64,000 nucleotides of DNA from Mycobacterium sp. WUMAC-067 (GTDB taxonomy: Bacteria; Actinomycetota; Actinomycetes; Mycobacteriales; Mycobacteriaceae): assembly GCF_020217485.1 (NCBI RefSeq), contig NZ_JAEKMI010000012.1, forward strand, positions 62,001 through 126,000. Direction: 5' to 3'. A program made the translations under genes and the position numbers. The notes under the pieces are model-generated. The model did no database searches. It was given only the letters and a program-made list of their open reading frames with translations, and was not told the DNA's origin. This document shows, piece after piece, positions 47,266 through 58,961 of the stretch. The first letter of the stretch is position 1; every line of letters starts with the position of its first letter.

Positions 47266-48555
47266 TCAGCCCATCACGAAATACCGCAGCCACAGGTACA
47301 GCGCGGACATCGCGACGGAGACGGCGGTGACGACCGCGCCCTTGCGGGTGAATTCCCAAAAGGAGATGGGATTGTCGGCGCGGCGGGCGATTCCGAGTAG
47401 GACGATGTTGGCGCTGGCGCCGATGGCGGTCAGGTTGCCGCCGAAGTCCGTGCCCAGCGCCAGCGACCACCACAAGACGCCGGGGTTGGCGTGATCGCTC
47501 AGGGCGGGCACCAGGTCGGCCACCACCGGCGCCATCGTCGCCGCGTACGGAACGTTGTCGACGACCCCGCTGATGACGACCGACGCGACCAGGATGATCA
47601 TCGTCGCGGTCAATGTGTTCCCGCCGGTGGCCGTGATCGCCACGTGGGCAAGCTGTTTGACGACACCCGTCTTCACCAGGGCGCCGACCATGATGAACAG
47701 GCCGGCGAAGAACAGCAGCGTGTCCCATTCCACGCTGGACAGGTAGTCGGACGGCTTGAGCCGGGACGCCACGACCAGTATCCCGGCGCCCAACAACGCC
47801 ACCACCGAGGGCTCCATGTGCAGCGGCGAGTGGGCGATGAACGCGGTGAACACCGCCAGCAAAACGACGCCGCACGTGATGAGCAGCCGGGGGTCGCGGA
47901 TGGCCTCCTTTTCCTCCAGCGACATCACATCGGCGACCCGCTCGGGATCCACGTCGAATTCCCCGGGAAATAGGCGCGGTAACAACGCAATCAGGACGGC
48001 GATGACGATGACCACGATCGGCGCCAGATGGATGAGGAAGTCGTTGAACGTCAGGCCGGCCTTGCTGGCGATGATGATGTTGGGCGGGTCACCGACCAGG
48101 GTCGCCGCGCCCCCGATGTTCGAGGCGAACACCTCGGCCATCAGAAAGGGTGCCGCGTTGATCGCCAGACGCTCGCACACCAGCAGCGTGACCGGGGCGA
48201 CGAGCAGCACGGTGGTGACGTTGTCGAGCAGGGCCGACGCGATCGCGGTCACCAGGACCAACAGGATCATGACGCGCAGCGGGGAACCGCGGGCGCGTTT
48301 GGCCGACCAGATCGCCACGTACTCGAACACGCCGGTCTGCCGCAGCACGCTGACGATGATCATCATGCCCAGCAGCAAAAAGATGACGTCCCAATCGATT
48401 CCGGTTCCGCGCGAGTAGAAGATGTCGTCGGAGTGAATGATCGGCAGGGTGACCACGATCCCGGCGCCGGCCAGGGCCACGAACGTCTTGTTGACGCGAT
48501 CGCTGGCGATCAGGGCATAGGCGACCACGAAGACCAGGATCGCGATGAAGCTCAT
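47266..48555 (-). CDS. ArsB/NhaD-type anion transporter (Rv2684/Rv2685 homologue)
   Basis: 429 residues, ten to eleven membrane helices in the ion-transporter superfamily pattern. The two symmetric re-entrant regions are [18 protein letters not shown] with [17 protein letters not shown], and [14 protein letters not shown] with [18 protein letters not shown]. ArsB exports arsenite, but homologues also carry other anions or Na+/H+, so the substrate is open. M. tuberculosis has two such genes in tandem (recalled); only one is present here. It lies upstream of no partner arsenic gene. Confidence 0.9.
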   Translation of the reverse strand: MSFIAILVFVVAYALIASDRVNKTFVALAGAGIVVTLPIIHSDDIFYSRGTGIDWDVIFLLLGMMIIVSVLRQTGVFEYVAIWSAKRARGSPLRVMILLVLVTAIASALLDNVTTVLLVAPVTLLVCERLAINAAPFLMAEVFASNIGGAATLVGDPPNIIIASKAGLTFNDFLIHLAPIVVIVIAVLIALLPRLFPGEFDVDPERVADVMSLEEKEAIRDPRLLITCGVVLLAVFTAFIAHSPLHMEPSVVALLGAGILVVASRLKPSDYLSSVEWDTLLFFAGLFIMVGALVKTGVVKQLAHVAITATGGNTLTATMIILVASVVISGVVDNVPYAATMAPVVADLVPALSDHANPGVLWWSLALGTDFGGNLTAIGASANIVLLGIARRADNPISFWEFTRKGAVVTAVSVAMSALYLWLRYFVMG

Positions 48556-48571
48556 CGATGTGCCTGTGGCA

Positions 48572-49015
48572 TCAGGGTTTCAGCGCGGCGGCGAGCACCC
48601 GCGACGCCGTGATCACCCCGACCAGCCGGCCCTCTTTGACCACCGCGACGAGCGGGCTGCGCAGCCGCGCCATGAGCGCGGCCACTTCGATGATGGTGTC
48701 GTCGGCGTTGGCGGGGGGCACGTCGACCAGATGGTCGGGCAGCACGTCGCGCACCTTCTTGCCGCTCAACTTTTCCGCGCAGCGATCGGCGGTCGATTCG
48801 TTGAGCACGCCGGCCAGCGACGGATCGTCCTGCACATAACGGGGCACGATGAAGCGGACGACCTGGGAGGCGGGCAGCACCGCGTAGGGGCGCCCCGAGC
48901 CGTCGGTGACCAACAGCCCGGGCAGCCGGTGCTCGGCCAGCATCCGGGCGGCGTCCAGCGCGTCCGCGTCAATGCTGACGACGGGGAAGTCCTCGGCGAT
49001 CTGCTCCGCGCGCAC
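48572..49015 (-). CDS. CBS-domain protein
   Basis: 147 residues from the GTG chosen. Two CBS motifs are visible, [26 protein letters not shown] and [21 protein letters not shown] with the loop [10 protein letters not shown] at the end. Paired CBS domains bind adenosine nucleotides and often regulate transporters, so it may regulate the ArsB-like protein transcribed 16 bp later (inference). The start is uncertain: ATG 49114 and TTG 49126 lengthen it by 33-37 residues that look non-conserved. Divergent from dxs. Confidence 0.8.
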   Translation of the reverse strand: MRAEQIAEDFPVVSIDADALDAARMLAEHRLPGLLVTDGSGRPYAVLPASQVVRFIVPRYVQDDPSLAGVLNESTADRCAEKLSGKKVRDVLPDHLVDVPPANADDTIIEVAALMARLRSPLVAVVKEGRLVGVITASRVLAAALKP

Positions 49016-49157
49016 ACTGCGACGATACGTCCGCTGGGATTGTGTGGTGCGGTCATGGCGTACTCCTGGGTCGGAAGAAGACGTGCCGACCAGGCTTCCC
49101 GGCTCACCGCGCATTGACGCTACCAAACCTGCGTCGTCGGCTGCGTAGACTGACGGG

Positions 49158-51083
49158 ATGCTGGAACAGATCCGCGGGCCCGCTGATCTGCAGCACCTTT
49201 CTACGCATCAGCTCCGCGAATTGGCCGCCGAGATTCGCGAGTTCCTGATTCACAAGGTCGCTGCCACCGGGGGACACCTCGGGCCCAATCTGGGCGTGGT
49301 CGAACTGACGCTCGCGCTGCACCGGGTGTTCGACTCGCCCCACGATCCGATCATCTTCGACACCGGCCATCAGGCCTACGTCCACAAGATGCTGACGGGG
49401 CGTTCCCACGAGTTCGAGACCCTGCGCAAAAAGGGCGGGCTGTCCGGGTATCCGTCGCGCGCCGAGAGCGAACACGACTGGGTGGAGTCCAGCCACGCCA
49501 GCGCCGCGCTGTCCTACGCCGACGGCCTGGCCAAGGCCTTCGAGCTGAGCGGGCACCGCAATCGGCACGTGGTCGCGGTGGTCGGAGACGGGGCGCTCAC
49601 CGGCGGCATGTGCTGGGAGGCGCTGAACAACATCGCCGCGTCCGGGCGCCCGGTGATCATCGTGGTCAACGACAACGGCCGCAGCTACGCCCCGACGATC
49701 GGCGGTGTGGCCGACCATCTCGCCACGCTGCGGCTGCAACCGGTCTACGAGCAGGCCCTGGAACGGGGCCGCGACGCGCTGCGGGCGCTGCCGCTGGTCG
49801 GCAGGCTCGCCTACCGCGTCATGCACAGCGTCAAGGCCGGCATCAAGGACTCGTTGTCGCCGCAGCTGCTGTTCACCGACCTGGGCCTGAAGTACGTGGG
49901 CCCCGTCGACGGCCACGACGAGCGCGCGGTGGAGGCCGCGCTGCGCCACGCCCGTGGTTTCGGGCGCCCGGTGATCGTGCACGTGGTGACCCGCAAGGGG
50001 ATGGGCTATGCGCCCGCCGAGGACGACGAAGCCGAGCAGATGCATTCCTGCGGGGTGATCGATCCCCTGACCGGCCAGGCGACCAGCATCGCGGGCCCCG
50101 GGTGGACGGCGACCTTCTCCGACGCGCTGATCGGCTACGCCCGCAAGCGCCGCGACATCGTGGCCATCACCGCGGCCATGCCCGGACCCACCGGGCTGAC
50201 GCCGTTCGGGCAGCAGTTCCCGGACCGCCTGTTCGACGTCGGCATCGCCGAGCAGCACGCGATGACGTCGGCGGCCGGCCTGGCAATGGGCGGGATGCAC
50301 CCGGTGGTGGCCATCTATTCGACCTTCCTCAACCGGGCCTTCGACCAGATCATGATGGACGTGGCGCTGCACCGGCTGCCCGTCACCATGGTGCTCGACC
50401 GGGCCGGGATCACCGGCTCGGACGGCGCCAGCCACAACGGGATGTGGGACCTGTCGATGCTGGGCATCGTGCCGGGCATGCGGGCGGCCGCGCCCCGCGA
50501 CGCCACCCGGTTGCGCGAGGAGCTCGGCGAGGCGCTCGAGGTCGACGACGGGCCGACGGCGCTGCGCTTCCCCAAAGGTGATGTGGGCGAGGACATCCCG
50601 GCGATCGAACGCGTCGGGTCGGGGCTCTCGGGTGTCGACGTGCTCGCGGTTCCGGCCAGTGGGTGCAACCACGACGTGCTGCTGGTGGGTGTCGGCGCGT
50701 TCGCGCGGATGGCGCTGGCCGTGGCCAAGCGGCTGCACAACCAGGGGATCGGCGTCACGGTCGTCGATCCGCGCTGGGTGCTGCCGGTGTCGGACACGCT
50801 CGTCGACCTGGCGGGGCGGCACAAACTGGTCGTCACCTGCGAGGACAACGGCGTCAACGGCGGTGTGGGTTCGGCGGTGTCGGCCGCCCTGCGCCGCGCC
50901 GAGATCGACGTGCCGTGCCGCGATGTCGGCTTGCCGCAGCGGTTCTACGAGCACGCTTCGCGGGGCGAGCTACTCGCCGACCTGGCGCTGACGGATCAGG
51001 ACGTGGCACGCCGCATCACCGGTTGGGTCGCCGCGCTGGCCAGCAGCGACGCCGAGGCCGAAATCCGCGAGCACCTCGACTAG
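49158..51083 (+). CDS. dxs: 1-deoxy-D-xylulose-5-phosphate synthase Dxs
   Basis: 641 residues. Dxs condenses pyruvate and glyceraldehyde 3-phosphate with thiamin diphosphate, the first step of the MEP route to isoprenoids (decaprenyl phosphate, menaquinone, DMAPP for MiaA). [17 protein letters not shown] is the N-terminal entry; the thiamin motif is [18 protein letters not shown]; the catalytic His region [15 protein letters not shown] and [14 protein letters not shown] lie in the second domain. The C-terminal transketolase domain is complete. The stop overlaps the convergent gene by four bases. Confidence 0.97.
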   Translation: MLEQIRGPADLQHLSTHQLRELAAEIREFLIHKVAATGGHLGPNLGVVELTLALHRVFDSPHDPIIFDTGHQAYVHKMLTGRSHEFETLRKKGGLSGYPSRAESEHDWVESSHASAALSYADGLAKAFELSGHRNRHVVAVVGDGALTGGMCWEALNNIAASGRPVIIVVNDNGRSYAPTIGGVADHLATLRLQPVYEQALERGRDALRALPLVGRLAYRVMHSVKAGIKDSLSPQLLFTDLGLKYVGPVDGHDERAVEAALRHARGFGRPVIVHVVTRKGMGYAPAEDDEAEQMHSCGVIDPLTGQATSIAGPGWTATFSDALIGYARKRRDIVAITAAMPGPTGLTPFGQQFPDRLFDVGIAEQHAMTSAAGLAMGGMHPVVAIYSTFLNRAFDQIMMDVALHRLPVTMVLDRAGITGSDGASHNGMWDLSMLGIVPGMRAAAPRDATRLREELGEALEVDDGPTALRFPKGDVGEDIPAIERVGSGLSGVDVLAVPASGCNHDVLLVGVGAFARMALAVAKRLHNQGIGVTVVDPRWVLPVSDTLVDLAGRHKLVVTCEDNGVNGGVGSAVSAALRRAEIDVPCRDVGLPQRFYEHASRGELLADLALTDQDVARRITGWVAALASSDAEAEIREHLD

Positions 51084-52366
51084 TCGGCGTCCTCCGGCGG
51101 CTGCAGCGCCCGGGCCAGCACCGGATCCACCAACTCCCGCTGCCACGGCCGGGCCTGCCCGGCCCGCAGAAACGCCTCGACGGCCTCGAAGGGATCCGGC
51201 GCGGCCTCCCAGTCCCAGCACAGCCGTCGCACCAGGTCCGGTGAGACCAGGTTCTCGGTGGGGACGTGCACCCGCTCCGACACCTCCGACAGCCCCGCCC
51301 GCGCGGCCTCCAGCCGCGCGGCAGCCTCCGGTTTGCGCCGGCTCCACCGCGCCGGCGGCGGCGGGCCGTTCGGCGGTTCGGCGTCCGCGGGCGGATTCTT
51401 GTTCTCGCGCGCGGCGTCCAGCGCCGCCAGCCACGTCGCGGCGCTGCGGCGTTGATTGCGCCCGCCGAACACGGGCAGCGCGACCAGTTCCTCGACCGTC
51501 GTCGGGTTGGCCAGCGCGGCATCGATGATGGCCGAGTCGGGAAGGATGCGGCGCGGGGCGATGTCGCGGCGCTGCGCGATCCGGTCGCGCGTCAGCCACA
51601 GTTCACGCACCGCGGCCAGCCCGCGCTGATCCCGCACCCGATGGATCCCCGACGTTCGTCGCCACCGGTCCCGTCGCGCGGCGGCGCCCGGCTCTTTCGA
51701 GCCCACGTCCCGCAGGTAGTCGAATTCCTGTGCGGCCCAATCGCTTTTGCCTTGCCCGGCGAGGACGTCCGCGATCGCCGCGCGCAGCTCGATGAGCAGT
51801 TCCACGTCCAGGGCGGCGTAGTTGAGCCAGTCGGCCGGCAGGGGCCGCTTGGACCAGTCGGCCGCGCCGTGGCCCTTGGCCAGCCCGAAACCCAGCAGCC
51901 GCTCGACCATGGTGGCCAGGTTCACGCGTTCGAACCCGGCCAGCCGCCCGGCGAGCTCGGTGTCATACAGCGTCGGCGGTCGCATGCCCACCTCCGCCAA
52001 ACAGGGCAGGTCCTGATCGGCGGAGTGCAGGATCCATTCGTCGGTGCCCAGCACGTCGGCCACCGGCCGCAGGGCCTCGAGCGGGTCGCGGCCGTGGCTT
52101 ACCGGGTCGATCAGCACGGTGCCGGAGCCGGCCCGGCGGATCTGGATCAGGTAGGCCCGGTTGGAGTAGCGGAAACCCGATGCCCGTTCGGCATCCACCG
52201 CGAACGGCCCCCGACCGCCGGCCAGCCGCTGTGCCGCGGCCTCGATCTCGTACACGCTGACCGAGATGGGTGGGACGCCTTCGGCCGGATGCGGCAGGGG
52301 GGTGGGCGCGGGTTCGGTGCTGCCGGGCGCGTCGCTGCCCGGCCCGTCGGGCGACGGCTCGCCCAT
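51080..52366 (-). CDS. RNase D-like 3'-5' exonuclease with HRDC domain
   Basis: 428 residues. The DEDD exonuclease domain has motif [15 protein letters not shown], motif [15 protein letters not shown] and motif [18 protein letters not shown]-terminal HRDC helical domain starts [19 protein letters not shown]. RNase D trims tRNA and other RNA 3' ends. The N-terminus is Pro/Gly-rich and probably disordered. It matches Rv2681. It is followed by and probably co-transcribed downstream of the DUF3000 gene, whose stop lies two bases away. Confidence 0.9.
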   Translation of the reverse strand: MGEPSPDGPGSDAPGSTEPAPTPLPHPAEGVPPISVSVYEIEAAAQRLAGGRGPFAVDAERASGFRYSNRAYLIQIRRAGSGTVLIDPVSHGRDPLEALRPVADVLGTDEWILHSADQDLPCLAEVGMRPPTLYDTELAGRLAGFERVNLATMVERLLGFGLAKGHGAADWSKRPLPADWLNYAALDVELLIELRAAIADVLAGQGKSDWAAQEFDYLRDVGSKEPGAAARRDRWRRTSGIHRVRDQRGLAAVRELWLTRDRIAQRRDIAPRRILPDSAIIDAALANPTTVEELVALPVFGGRNQRRSAATWLAALDAARENKNPPADAEPPNGPPPPARWSRRKPEAAARLEAARAGLSEVSERVHVPTENLVSPDLVRRLCWDWEAAPDPFEAVEAFLRAGQARPWQRELVDPVLARALQPPEDAD

Positions 52367-52367
52367 G

Positions 52368-52949
52368 CTAGGCGCGTGACCGCGAGCTCAGGTCGGTGAC
52401 TCCGGCGGGCGGCAGGCCCGCGGCGTGTTCCAGCACCTCGCAGAACGACTCGACGTGCGCGCCGACGGCGGGCGACGTCGCGGTCCAGGACGCCCGCAGC
52501 TCGAGCTGGTGGGCGCGCGGCGGCCCCGAGATGTCGCCGTAACGCACCGAGGTGGTGGCGGTGACGGTGCCGCCCAGCGCGACGACGTGTTCCATGCGTG
52601 ACTCCAGTGCCTCGACCAGCCAGCTCCACGCTACTTCGGGCAGCAGCGGGTCGACGGCCTCGCTGGGGTCCAGGTCGGCCTGGATGTAGGCGACCATGCG
52701 GATGGTGCCGTCCCACGCGTCGGCCCCTTCGGGGTCGTACAGCAGGATGAGCCGTCCGAAGGCGTCGCCGTCGGACCGTTCGGGGATGATCTCGCGGTCG
52801 GGATGTTTGACCTCGGCGCCCAGTGCGTAGCTGTGGGGTGCCAGGCGTTGGGGCGGCCGGATCGGACCCAGCTCGATCTCCGGCCGCACGACGACGGCGT
52901 TCATGGCCGCCACCGCCTCGCGGAAGGGGGCCGGTTCGGATGAGGTCAC
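52368..52949 (-). CDS. DUF3000 domain protein
   Basis: 193 residues. It begins FREAVAAMNAVVVRPEIELGPIRPPQRLAPHSYAL, the DUF3000 mark, and continues with FGRLILLYDPEGADAWDGTIRMVAYIQADL and EVAWSWLVEALES. Actinobacterial family of unknown function, nearly always next to the RNase D-like gene. GTG at 52949 is preceded by AGGAGCG. The stop codon is directly in front of the downstream gene's start, indicating one transcript. It matches Rv2680. Confidence 0.88.
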   Translation of the reverse strand: MTSSEPAPFREAVAAMNAVVVRPEIELGPIRPPQRLAPHSYALGAEVKHPDREIIPERSDGDAFGRLILLYDPEGADAWDGTIRMVAYIQADLDPSEAVDPLLPEVAWSWLVEALESRMEHVVALGGTVTATTSVRYGDISGPPRAHQLELRASWTATSPAVGAHVESFCEVLEHAAGLPPAGVTDLSSRSRA

Positions 52950-53112
52950 TTGCCGTCGCTCCTGTTCATCCCGACCGTTCTGCGTTGTCACGGCACGGGT
53001 CACAGGGATCGACGGTAGACCTATCGTCCGACACGCCGCGACAGGCGCGCCGGGTTTCAAACCCGCCGCGATCAAGCCGTTACCAGCCCTCCACCAAACG
53101 TATATGTCCTGC

Positions 53113-53949
<837 letters not shown>

Positions 53950-54019
53950 TCAAACGGTCGCGGTCGCGATAGTACGCAGCGGCGTTCGGCGTTTTGTGGT
54001 CATGGCAGCATTGAGGCCG

Positions 54020-55081
54020 ATGAACAGGCCGTTGCACACCCGTCGCGACCTTCCCGAGTCGCCGTATCTGGCCGCCGCGGGCGGCCGCAAACCCCGCCGG
54101 GTCCCGGTGTGGTTCATGCGGCAGGCCGGCCGGTCGCTGCCCGAATACCGGGCGCTGCGGGCCCAGCACGACATGCTGTCGGCGTGTTTCGACGCCGAGC
54201 TGGTCTGCGAGATCACCCTGCAGCCGGTGCGCCGCCACGACGTCGACGCGGCGATCTTGTTCTCCGACATCGTGGTGCCGCTGCTCGGCGCCGGCATCGA
54301 CCTGGACATCGTCGCCGGGGTCGGGCCGGTGATCGAGTCGCCGGTGCGCACCGCCACCGACGTGGCCGCGATCAAACCCCTTGAACGGCAACGAGTTCAG
54401 CCGATTTCGGATGCGGTGTCGCTGCTGGTGTCCGCGCTCGGCGACGTTCCGCTGATCGGTTTCGCCGGCGCGCCGTTCACCCTGGCGTCCTACCTGATCG
54501 AGGGCGGGCCCAGCCGTCACCATGCGCGCACCAAGGCGATGATGCTGGCCGAGCCCGACAGCTGGCATGCGTTGATGGAGAAGCTGACCGACATCACCGT
54601 CGGTTTCCTGCGGGTACAACTGGACGCCGGGGTGGACGCGATCCAGGTGTTCGACTCGTGGGCCGGGACGCTGTCGCTGGCGAACTACCGCGCGTACGTG
54701 CAGCCGCACAGCGCCCGGATCTTCGCCGCCCTGGCCGATTACGGCGTGCCGATGACGCATTTCGGCGTCGGCACGGCCGAACTGCTGGGCGCGATGTCGG
54801 CGGTCGGCGCGTCCGTGGTGGGCGTGGATTGGCGAACCTCGCTCGCCGACGCGGCGGCCCGGGTGGAACCCGGCACGGCGTTGCAGGGCAACCTCGATCC
54901 GGTGGTCCTGCTGGCGGGCTGGCCGGTGGTCGAACGCGCGGCGCGCACCGTCGTCGATGACGGTAGGCGCGCGATCGACGCCGGCGCCGCCGGTCACGTG
55001 TTCAACCTCGGCCACGGCGTGCTGCCCGAGACCGACCCCGCACTGTTGACCGACCTGGTGTCGCTGGTCCATTCGCTATGA
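54020..55081 (+). CDS. hemE: Uroporphyrinogen decarboxylase HemE
   Basis: 353 residues. It decarboxylates the four acetate side chains of uroporphyrinogen III to give coproporphyrinogen III. The signature [16 protein letters not shown] is present, with catalytic Asp in ILFSDIVVP and Tyr and His in [16 protein letters not shown] and [17 protein letters not shown] at 54020 gives [13 protein letters not shown] and has a GAGG before it; ATG 54002 is an alternative. The stop overlaps the hemY ATG (ATGA). Confidence 0.96.
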   Translation: MNRPLHTRRDLPESPYLAAAGGRKPRRVPVWFMRQAGRSLPEYRALRAQHDMLSACFDAELVCEITLQPVRRHDVDAAILFSDIVVPLLGAGIDLDIVAGVGPVIESPVRTATDVAAIKPLERQRVQPISDAVSLLVSALGDVPLIGFAGAPFTLASYLIEGGPSRHHARTKAMMLAEPDSWHALMEKLTDITVGFLRVQLDAGVDAIQVFDSWAGTLSLANYRAYVQPHSARIFAALADYGVPMTHFGVGTAELLGAMSAVGASVVGVDWRTSLADAAARVEPGTALQGNLDPVVLLAGWPVVERAARTVVDDGRRAIDAGAAGHVFNLGHGVLPETDPALLTDLVSLVHSL

Positions 55082-56508
55082 CGTCGTCCGGCGACGATGC
55101 GGGCCGGGACGGCCAGAGGAGGAGCCGGACAATCGGCCGGGGCTCGTATTGCGTTGTGGGGGGCGGGATCTCGGGCCTGACGACGGCCTACCGGCTGCGC
55201 ATGGCCCTCGGCGCCGACGCGGCGATCACGCTGTTCGACCCGGGGGAGAGGCTCGGCGGGATCCTGCGCACCGAGCGGGTCGGCGGGGTGCCGATGGACC
55301 TGGGCGCCGAGGCGTTCGTGCTGCGACGACCGGAGCTGCCGGCGCTGCTGGGCGAACTGAATTTGACTGGGCACCAACTTGTTTCGACCGGCGTCCGCCC
55401 GCTGATCTACAGCGGGCAGCAGCTGCGCCCGTTGCCGACGGGCACGGTCGTGGGCATCCCGTCGTCGGCCGCGTCGGTGGCGGGATTGGTCGACGAGACG
55501 ACCGTCGCCCGCATCGACGCCGAACCCTCCCGCCCGCTGGAGTGGCACGCCGGCGACGATCCCGCGGTGGCCGACCTGGTGGGAGACCGGTTCGGCGAGC
55601 AGGTGGTCTCGCGGTCGGTGGATCCGCTGCTGAGCGGGGTCTACGCGGGCTCGGCGGCCACCATCGGCCTGCGCGCGGCCGCCCCCACCGTGGCCGCGGC
55701 CCTGGACCGCGGCGCCGCCAGCCTGACCGAGGCCGTCACGCAGGCCGTGCCGCCGGCCACCGGCGCGCCGGTGTTCGGGGCGCTCGACGGCGGATACCGG
55801 GTGCTGGTCGAGGGGCTCGCCGCGCGCGCCCGGCCGCGCTGGGTGCGCGCCGCAGTGCCGCGCCTCGAACGCGCCGGCACGGGCTGGGCGGTGCTCGACG
55901 ACACGGGCGCCCGCTGGCCCGCCGATGCGGTCATCCTCGCCGTGCCCGCGCACGAGGCGTGCCGCCTGCTCGCCGACATCGCCCCGCGCAGCGTCGCCGC
56001 CGCCGGGCGCATCGCCAACGCATCGTCGGTGGTGCTGGCGCTGGCGGTGCCGGGTGCCACCGCCTTCCCCGCGTGTTCGGGCGTGCTGGTGGCCACCGGT
56101 GAGCGGTTGCGGGCCAAGGCCATCACGCTGTCGTCCAGAAAATGGGGCGTCCGCGCCGACGTGCAGCTGCTGCGGCTGTCGTTCGGGCGGTTCGGCGACC
56201 ACGTCGCGGCCAGCACCGCCGACGACGAGCTGCTGGCCTGGGCGCTGGGCGACCTGGCGACCGTCTTCGGGCTGACCGTCGACCCCGTCGACGTCCGGGT
56301 GCAGCGCTGGATCGACGCCATGCCGCAGTACGGCCCGGGTCATGCCGATCTGGTCGCCGAGGTGCGCGCGGGCCTGCCGGCGACGCTGGCGGTGGCGGGC
56401 AGCTACCTCGACGGCATCGGCGTGCCGGCCTGCGTCGGTGCGGCCGGCCGCGCGGCCGAGCGTGTGATCAAGGCCATCGAAGACCGAGATGGACAGGTGG
56501 CACGATAG
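55078..56508 (+). CDS. hemY: Coproporphyrinogen/protoporphyrinogen oxidase HemY
   Basis: 476 residues, FAD enzyme of the monoamine-oxidase fold. The dinucleotide loop is [13 protein letters not shown]; the [15 protein letters not shown] segment and the C-terminal [26 protein letters not shown] complete the FAD site. In actinobacteria this enzyme oxidises coproporphyrinogen III to coproporphyrin III in the coproporphyrin-dependent haem route, which fits the adjacent hemQ. It starts by ATGA overlap with hemE; hemQ follows five bases past its stop. Confidence 0.94.
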   Translation: MTSSGDDAGRDGQRRSRTIGRGSYCVVGGGISGLTTAYRLRMALGADAAITLFDPGERLGGILRTERVGGVPMDLGAEAFVLRRPELPALLGELNLTGHQLVSTGVRPLIYSGQQLRPLPTGTVVGIPSSAASVAGLVDETTVARIDAEPSRPLEWHAGDDPAVADLVGDRFGEQVVSRSVDPLLSGVYAGSAATIGLRAAAPTVAAALDRGAASLTEAVTQAVPPATGAPVFGALDGGYRVLVEGLAARARPRWVRAAVPRLERAGTGWAVLDDTGARWPADAVILAVPAHEACRLLADIAPRSVAAAGRIANASSVVLALAVPGATAFPACSGVLVATGERLRAKAITLSSRKWGVRADVQLLRLSFGRFGDHVAASTADDELLAWALGDLATVFGLTVDPVDVRVQRWIDAMPQYGPGHADLVAEVRAGLPATLAVAGSYLDGIGVPACVGAAGRAAERVIKAIEDRDGQVAR

Positions 56509-56513
56509 GTTTC

Positions 56514-57209
56514 ATGGCCAAGCTCGACTACGACTCCCTCAACTCCCAAATTCGCTACCTGATGTTCTCGGTCTTCTCCGTCGAGCCGGGTGAACTGGGT
56601 GAGCAGCGCGACGACGTGATTGACGAGGCGTCGACGTTCCTCAAGCAACAGGAGGAGCGCGGGGTCGTGGTGCGCGGCCTCTACGACGTGGCGGGCATGC
56701 GGGCCGACGCGGACTTCATGATCTGGACGCACGCCGAACGCGTCGAGGCGCTGCAGGCCACGTACGCCGATTTCCGCCGCACCACCGCGCTGGGACGGGC
56801 CAGCTCGCCCGTGTGGAGCAGCGTCGCCCTGCACCGGCCGGCCGAGTTCAACAAGAGCCACATCCCGGCGTTCCTGGCCGGCGAGGAGCCCGGCAACTAC
56901 ATCTGCGTGTATCCCTTTGTGCGGTCCTATGAGTGGTATCTGCTGCCCGACGAGGAACGCCGCCGCATGCTCGCCGAGCACGGCATGGCCGCCCGCGAAT
57001 ACAAGGACGTCCGCGCCAACACGGTCCCGGCGTTCGCGCTCGGCGACTACGAGTGGATCCTGGCCTTCGAGGCTCCCGAACTGCACCGCATCGTCGACTT
57101 GATGCGTGAGCTGCGCGCCACCGACGCCCGCCGGCACACCCGCGAGGAGACGCCGTTTTTCACCGGCCCTCGGGTGCCCGTCGAGCAGTTGGTGAAAGCC
57201 CTGCCATGA
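56514..57209 (+). CDS. hemQ: Coproheme decarboxylase HemQ
   Basis: 231 residues of the chlorite-dismutase fold. HemQ removes two propionates of coproheme to give haem b and needs peroxide. Family blocks are [47 protein letters not shown] (the His is the haem-iron ligand region) and [13 protein letters not shown] (Tyr close to the substrate). This completes the final steps of haem synthesis with hemE and hemY. It matches Rv2676c. The stop overlaps the following methyltransferase start. Confidence 0.95.
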   Translation: MAKLDYDSLNSQIRYLMFSVFSVEPGELGEQRDDVIDEASTFLKQQEERGVVVRGLYDVAGMRADADFMIWTHAERVEALQATYADFRRTTALGRASSPVWSSVALHRPAEFNKSHIPAFLAGEEPGNYICVYPFVRSYEWYLLPDEERRRMLAEHGMAAREYKDVRANTVPAFALGDYEWILAFEAPELHRIVDLMRELRATDARRHTREETPFFTGPRVPVEQLVKALP

Positions 57210-57958
57210 CAGCGCCGTTCGATCCGACCGACCCCGCCCGTTTCGAGCAGATGTACCGCGACGACCGGACGTCGCACGGCCTGCCCACCGCCACTCCGTG
57301 GGACATCGGCGGCCCCCAACCGGTGGTCCAGCAGCTCGTGGCGGTGGGCGCGATCAAAGGTGAGGTGCTCGACCCGGGCACCGGTCCCGGCCACCACGCC
57401 ATCTACTACGCCTCGAAGGGCTATTCGGCGACCGGCATCGACGGCTCGGCCGGCGCAATCGAGCGCGCCCGGGAGAACGCCGAAAAGGCCGGCGTATCAG
57501 TGAATTTCGAGTTGGCCGACGCCACCAAGCTGGACGGGTTCGATGGCCACTTCGACACGGTGGTCGACTGCGCGTTCTACCACACCTTCAGCACCGAGCC
57601 CGAGCTGCGACGGTCCTACGTGGAGGCACTGCGGCGCGCGACCAGGCCGGGCGCACGGCTGTACATGTTCGAGTTCGGCGAACACAACGTCAACGGCTTC
57701 AAGATGCTGCGGTCTTTGTCGGAGAACGACTTTCGCGATGTGCTGCCGGACGCCGGTTGGGAGATCACCTACCTTGGCCCGACCACCTACCAGGTCAACA
57801 TCAGCGTCGAGTCCATCGAACTGATGGCCGCGCGCAATCCCGACATGGCGCAGGAGGCGGAGAAGCTCCTGGAACGATTCCGCGCCATGGAGCCCTGGCT
57901 CGACGGCAGCCGGGTGTACGCGCCGTTCTGGGAAGTGCACGCCACGCGGGTCGATTGA
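57206..57958 (+). CDS. SAM-dependent methyltransferase (Rv2675c homologue)
   Basis: 250 residues, class I methyltransferase. SAM loop [20 protein letters not shown], acidic end of strand two in [17 protein letters not shown], and [12 protein letters not shown] as the catalytic-side motif. The small-molecule methyltransferase type (thiopurine-like). The start overlaps hemQ (ATGA), placing it in the haem operon, though a role in haem synthesis is not established. The stop is followed directly by short GC-rich repeats and the hairpin element of the DUF559 gene. Confidence 0.9.
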   Translation: MTAPFDPTDPARFEQMYRDDRTSHGLPTATPWDIGGPQPVVQQLVAVGAIKGEVLDPGTGPGHHAIYYASKGYSATGIDGSAGAIERARENAEKAGVSVNFELADATKLDGFDGHFDTVVDCAFYHTFSTEPELRRSYVEALRRATRPGARLYMFEFGEHNVNGFKMLRSLSENDFRDVLPDAGWEITYLGPTTYQVNISVESIELMAARNPDMAQEAEKLLERFRAMEPWLDGSRVYAPFWEVHATRVD

Positions 57959-57970
57959 GTGCCTCGGGCG

Positions 57971-58032
57971 CCACGCCCCCGCCCGTACCGCGAAGCCCCC
58001 GCCCCGCGCCACGCCCCCGTCCATACCGCGAA
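57971..58032. repeat. Two 24-bp near-identical repeats, 38 bp apart
   Basis: CCACGCCCCCGCCCG then TACCGCGAA at 57971-57994 returns at 58009-58032 with two changes. The second copy runs into the left 60-bp element and shares its TACCGCGAA arm. It fills the gap just after the haem-operon methyltransferase. Confidence 0.75.
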
Positions 58033-58088
58033 ACTTAAACCGCTGCGATATTTTTCGGCGTGTCGGCGCAACTGGTTAAGTGTCGCGG
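58029..58088. repeat. Left 60-bp hairpin-forming element beside the DUF559 gene
   Basis: Begins CGAAACTTAAA and ends TTAAGTGTCGCGG. With one flanking step its ends pair almost fully: TACCGCGAAACTTAA against TTAAGTGTCGCGGTA. It matches the element on the other side of the gene (58962-59021) at 48 of 60 positions, same orientation. The DUF559 stop codon lies inside it. Confidence 0.85.
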
Positions 58089-58924
58089 TATCCGCGGCGG
58101 ATGAGTGCACGGCGTACGCGGCCCACAACGTCGCCCGGCTTGTCGTCGGCGATCACCCGGATGACGGTCCACCCCAATTCTTCTAGCTTTCGTAGCCGAC
58201 TCTGATCACGTGCGTACTGCTTGCGGTTGGTGCGATGGTGATCGCCGTCGTACTCGGCGGCCACCTTGTACTCCTCCCAGCCCATGTCGAGCAACGCGAT
58301 CAGTCGCCAGTTGTCCTGCACCGGTATCTGCGTGGTCGGGACGGGCAGGCCGGCGTCGATCAGCAGTAAGCGCAACCACGTCTCCTTGGGCGACGCCGCG
58401 CCCGGGTCGACCAGCGGCAAGGCTAACCTCAGCCGACGCAGGCCGCGCGCACCGCGGTATCGCTTGGCCAGCAGCAGCACCTCCTCGAGCGAGAACGGCG
58501 TGGCACGCATCAACGCGTCGATCCGCGCCACCGCCTCGCCGATGGGACGCAGCCGGGCAAGGTCGAACGCGGTCCTGGCAAGAGTGGTCACCGGCAAACC
58601 GCTGACCCGGGTGACTTCGTCGGGCTGGATGCGCTGATTTCGGGTGATCACACCGCACGGCGGATGCGGGTTGCGCCAGATCAACTCGATGGGCTCATCG
58701 TCGTCGATCCACCGCGACCCGTGCAGCGCTGCCGCGGCGAGTCCGGCCAGCACGCCGCGCCGCCGCGACCATAGAAACGTCCCAGTCGAACGCGTCCTCA
58801 GCGACGGTGTCACCGCGTTCGACAGATAGATGTCCGGATAGATCGCGCGGAAGTCCGTTCGCAGCTGGTAGGCGCTCACGAGGCCGAGTCGCACTGCCTC
58901 GCTGCCCACGAATACGTCGTCCAC
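58076..58924 (-). CDS. DUF559/AbiEi-like protein with PD-(D/E)XK-type nuclease fold
   Basis: 282 residues. The first part resembles the winged-helix N-terminus of AbiEi-type proteins (GLVSAYQLRTDFRAIYPDIYLS, LAGLAAAALHGSRW). The C-terminal DUF559 domain, related to Vsr and other PD-(D/E)XK nucleases, has AAEYDGDHHRTNRKQYARDQ and LEELGWTVIRV. The E-Y-D-G-D and later residues could form a metal site. Its target is unknown; such genes occur in many copies in mycobacteria. It is bracketed by two 60-bp hairpin elements and splits the otherwise conserved gene order, which suggests transfer. GTG start at 58924. Confidence 0.8.
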   Translation of the reverse strand: MDDVFVGSEAVRLGLVSAYQLRTDFRAIYPDIYLSNAVTPSLRTRSTGTFLWSRRRGVLAGLAAAALHGSRWIDDDEPIELIWRNPHPPCGVITRNQRIQPDEVTRVSGLPVTTLARTAFDLARLRPIGEAVARIDALMRATPFSLEEVLLLAKRYRGARGLRRLRLALPLVDPGAASPKETWLRLLLIDAGLPVPTTQIPVQDNWRLIALLDMGWEEYKVAAEYDGDHHRTNRKQYARDQSRLRKLEELGWTVIRVIADDKPGDVVGRVRRALIRRGYRDT

Positions 58925-58961
58925 AACCTCAAAGACGTAACGACGCGTCGGTGGGATCCGA

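Noticed and set aside
49016..49126. N-terminal extension of the CBS protein
   Set aside because: The extra residues are not like a CBS domain and the possible starts have weak ribosome binding sites; kept as an alternative only.
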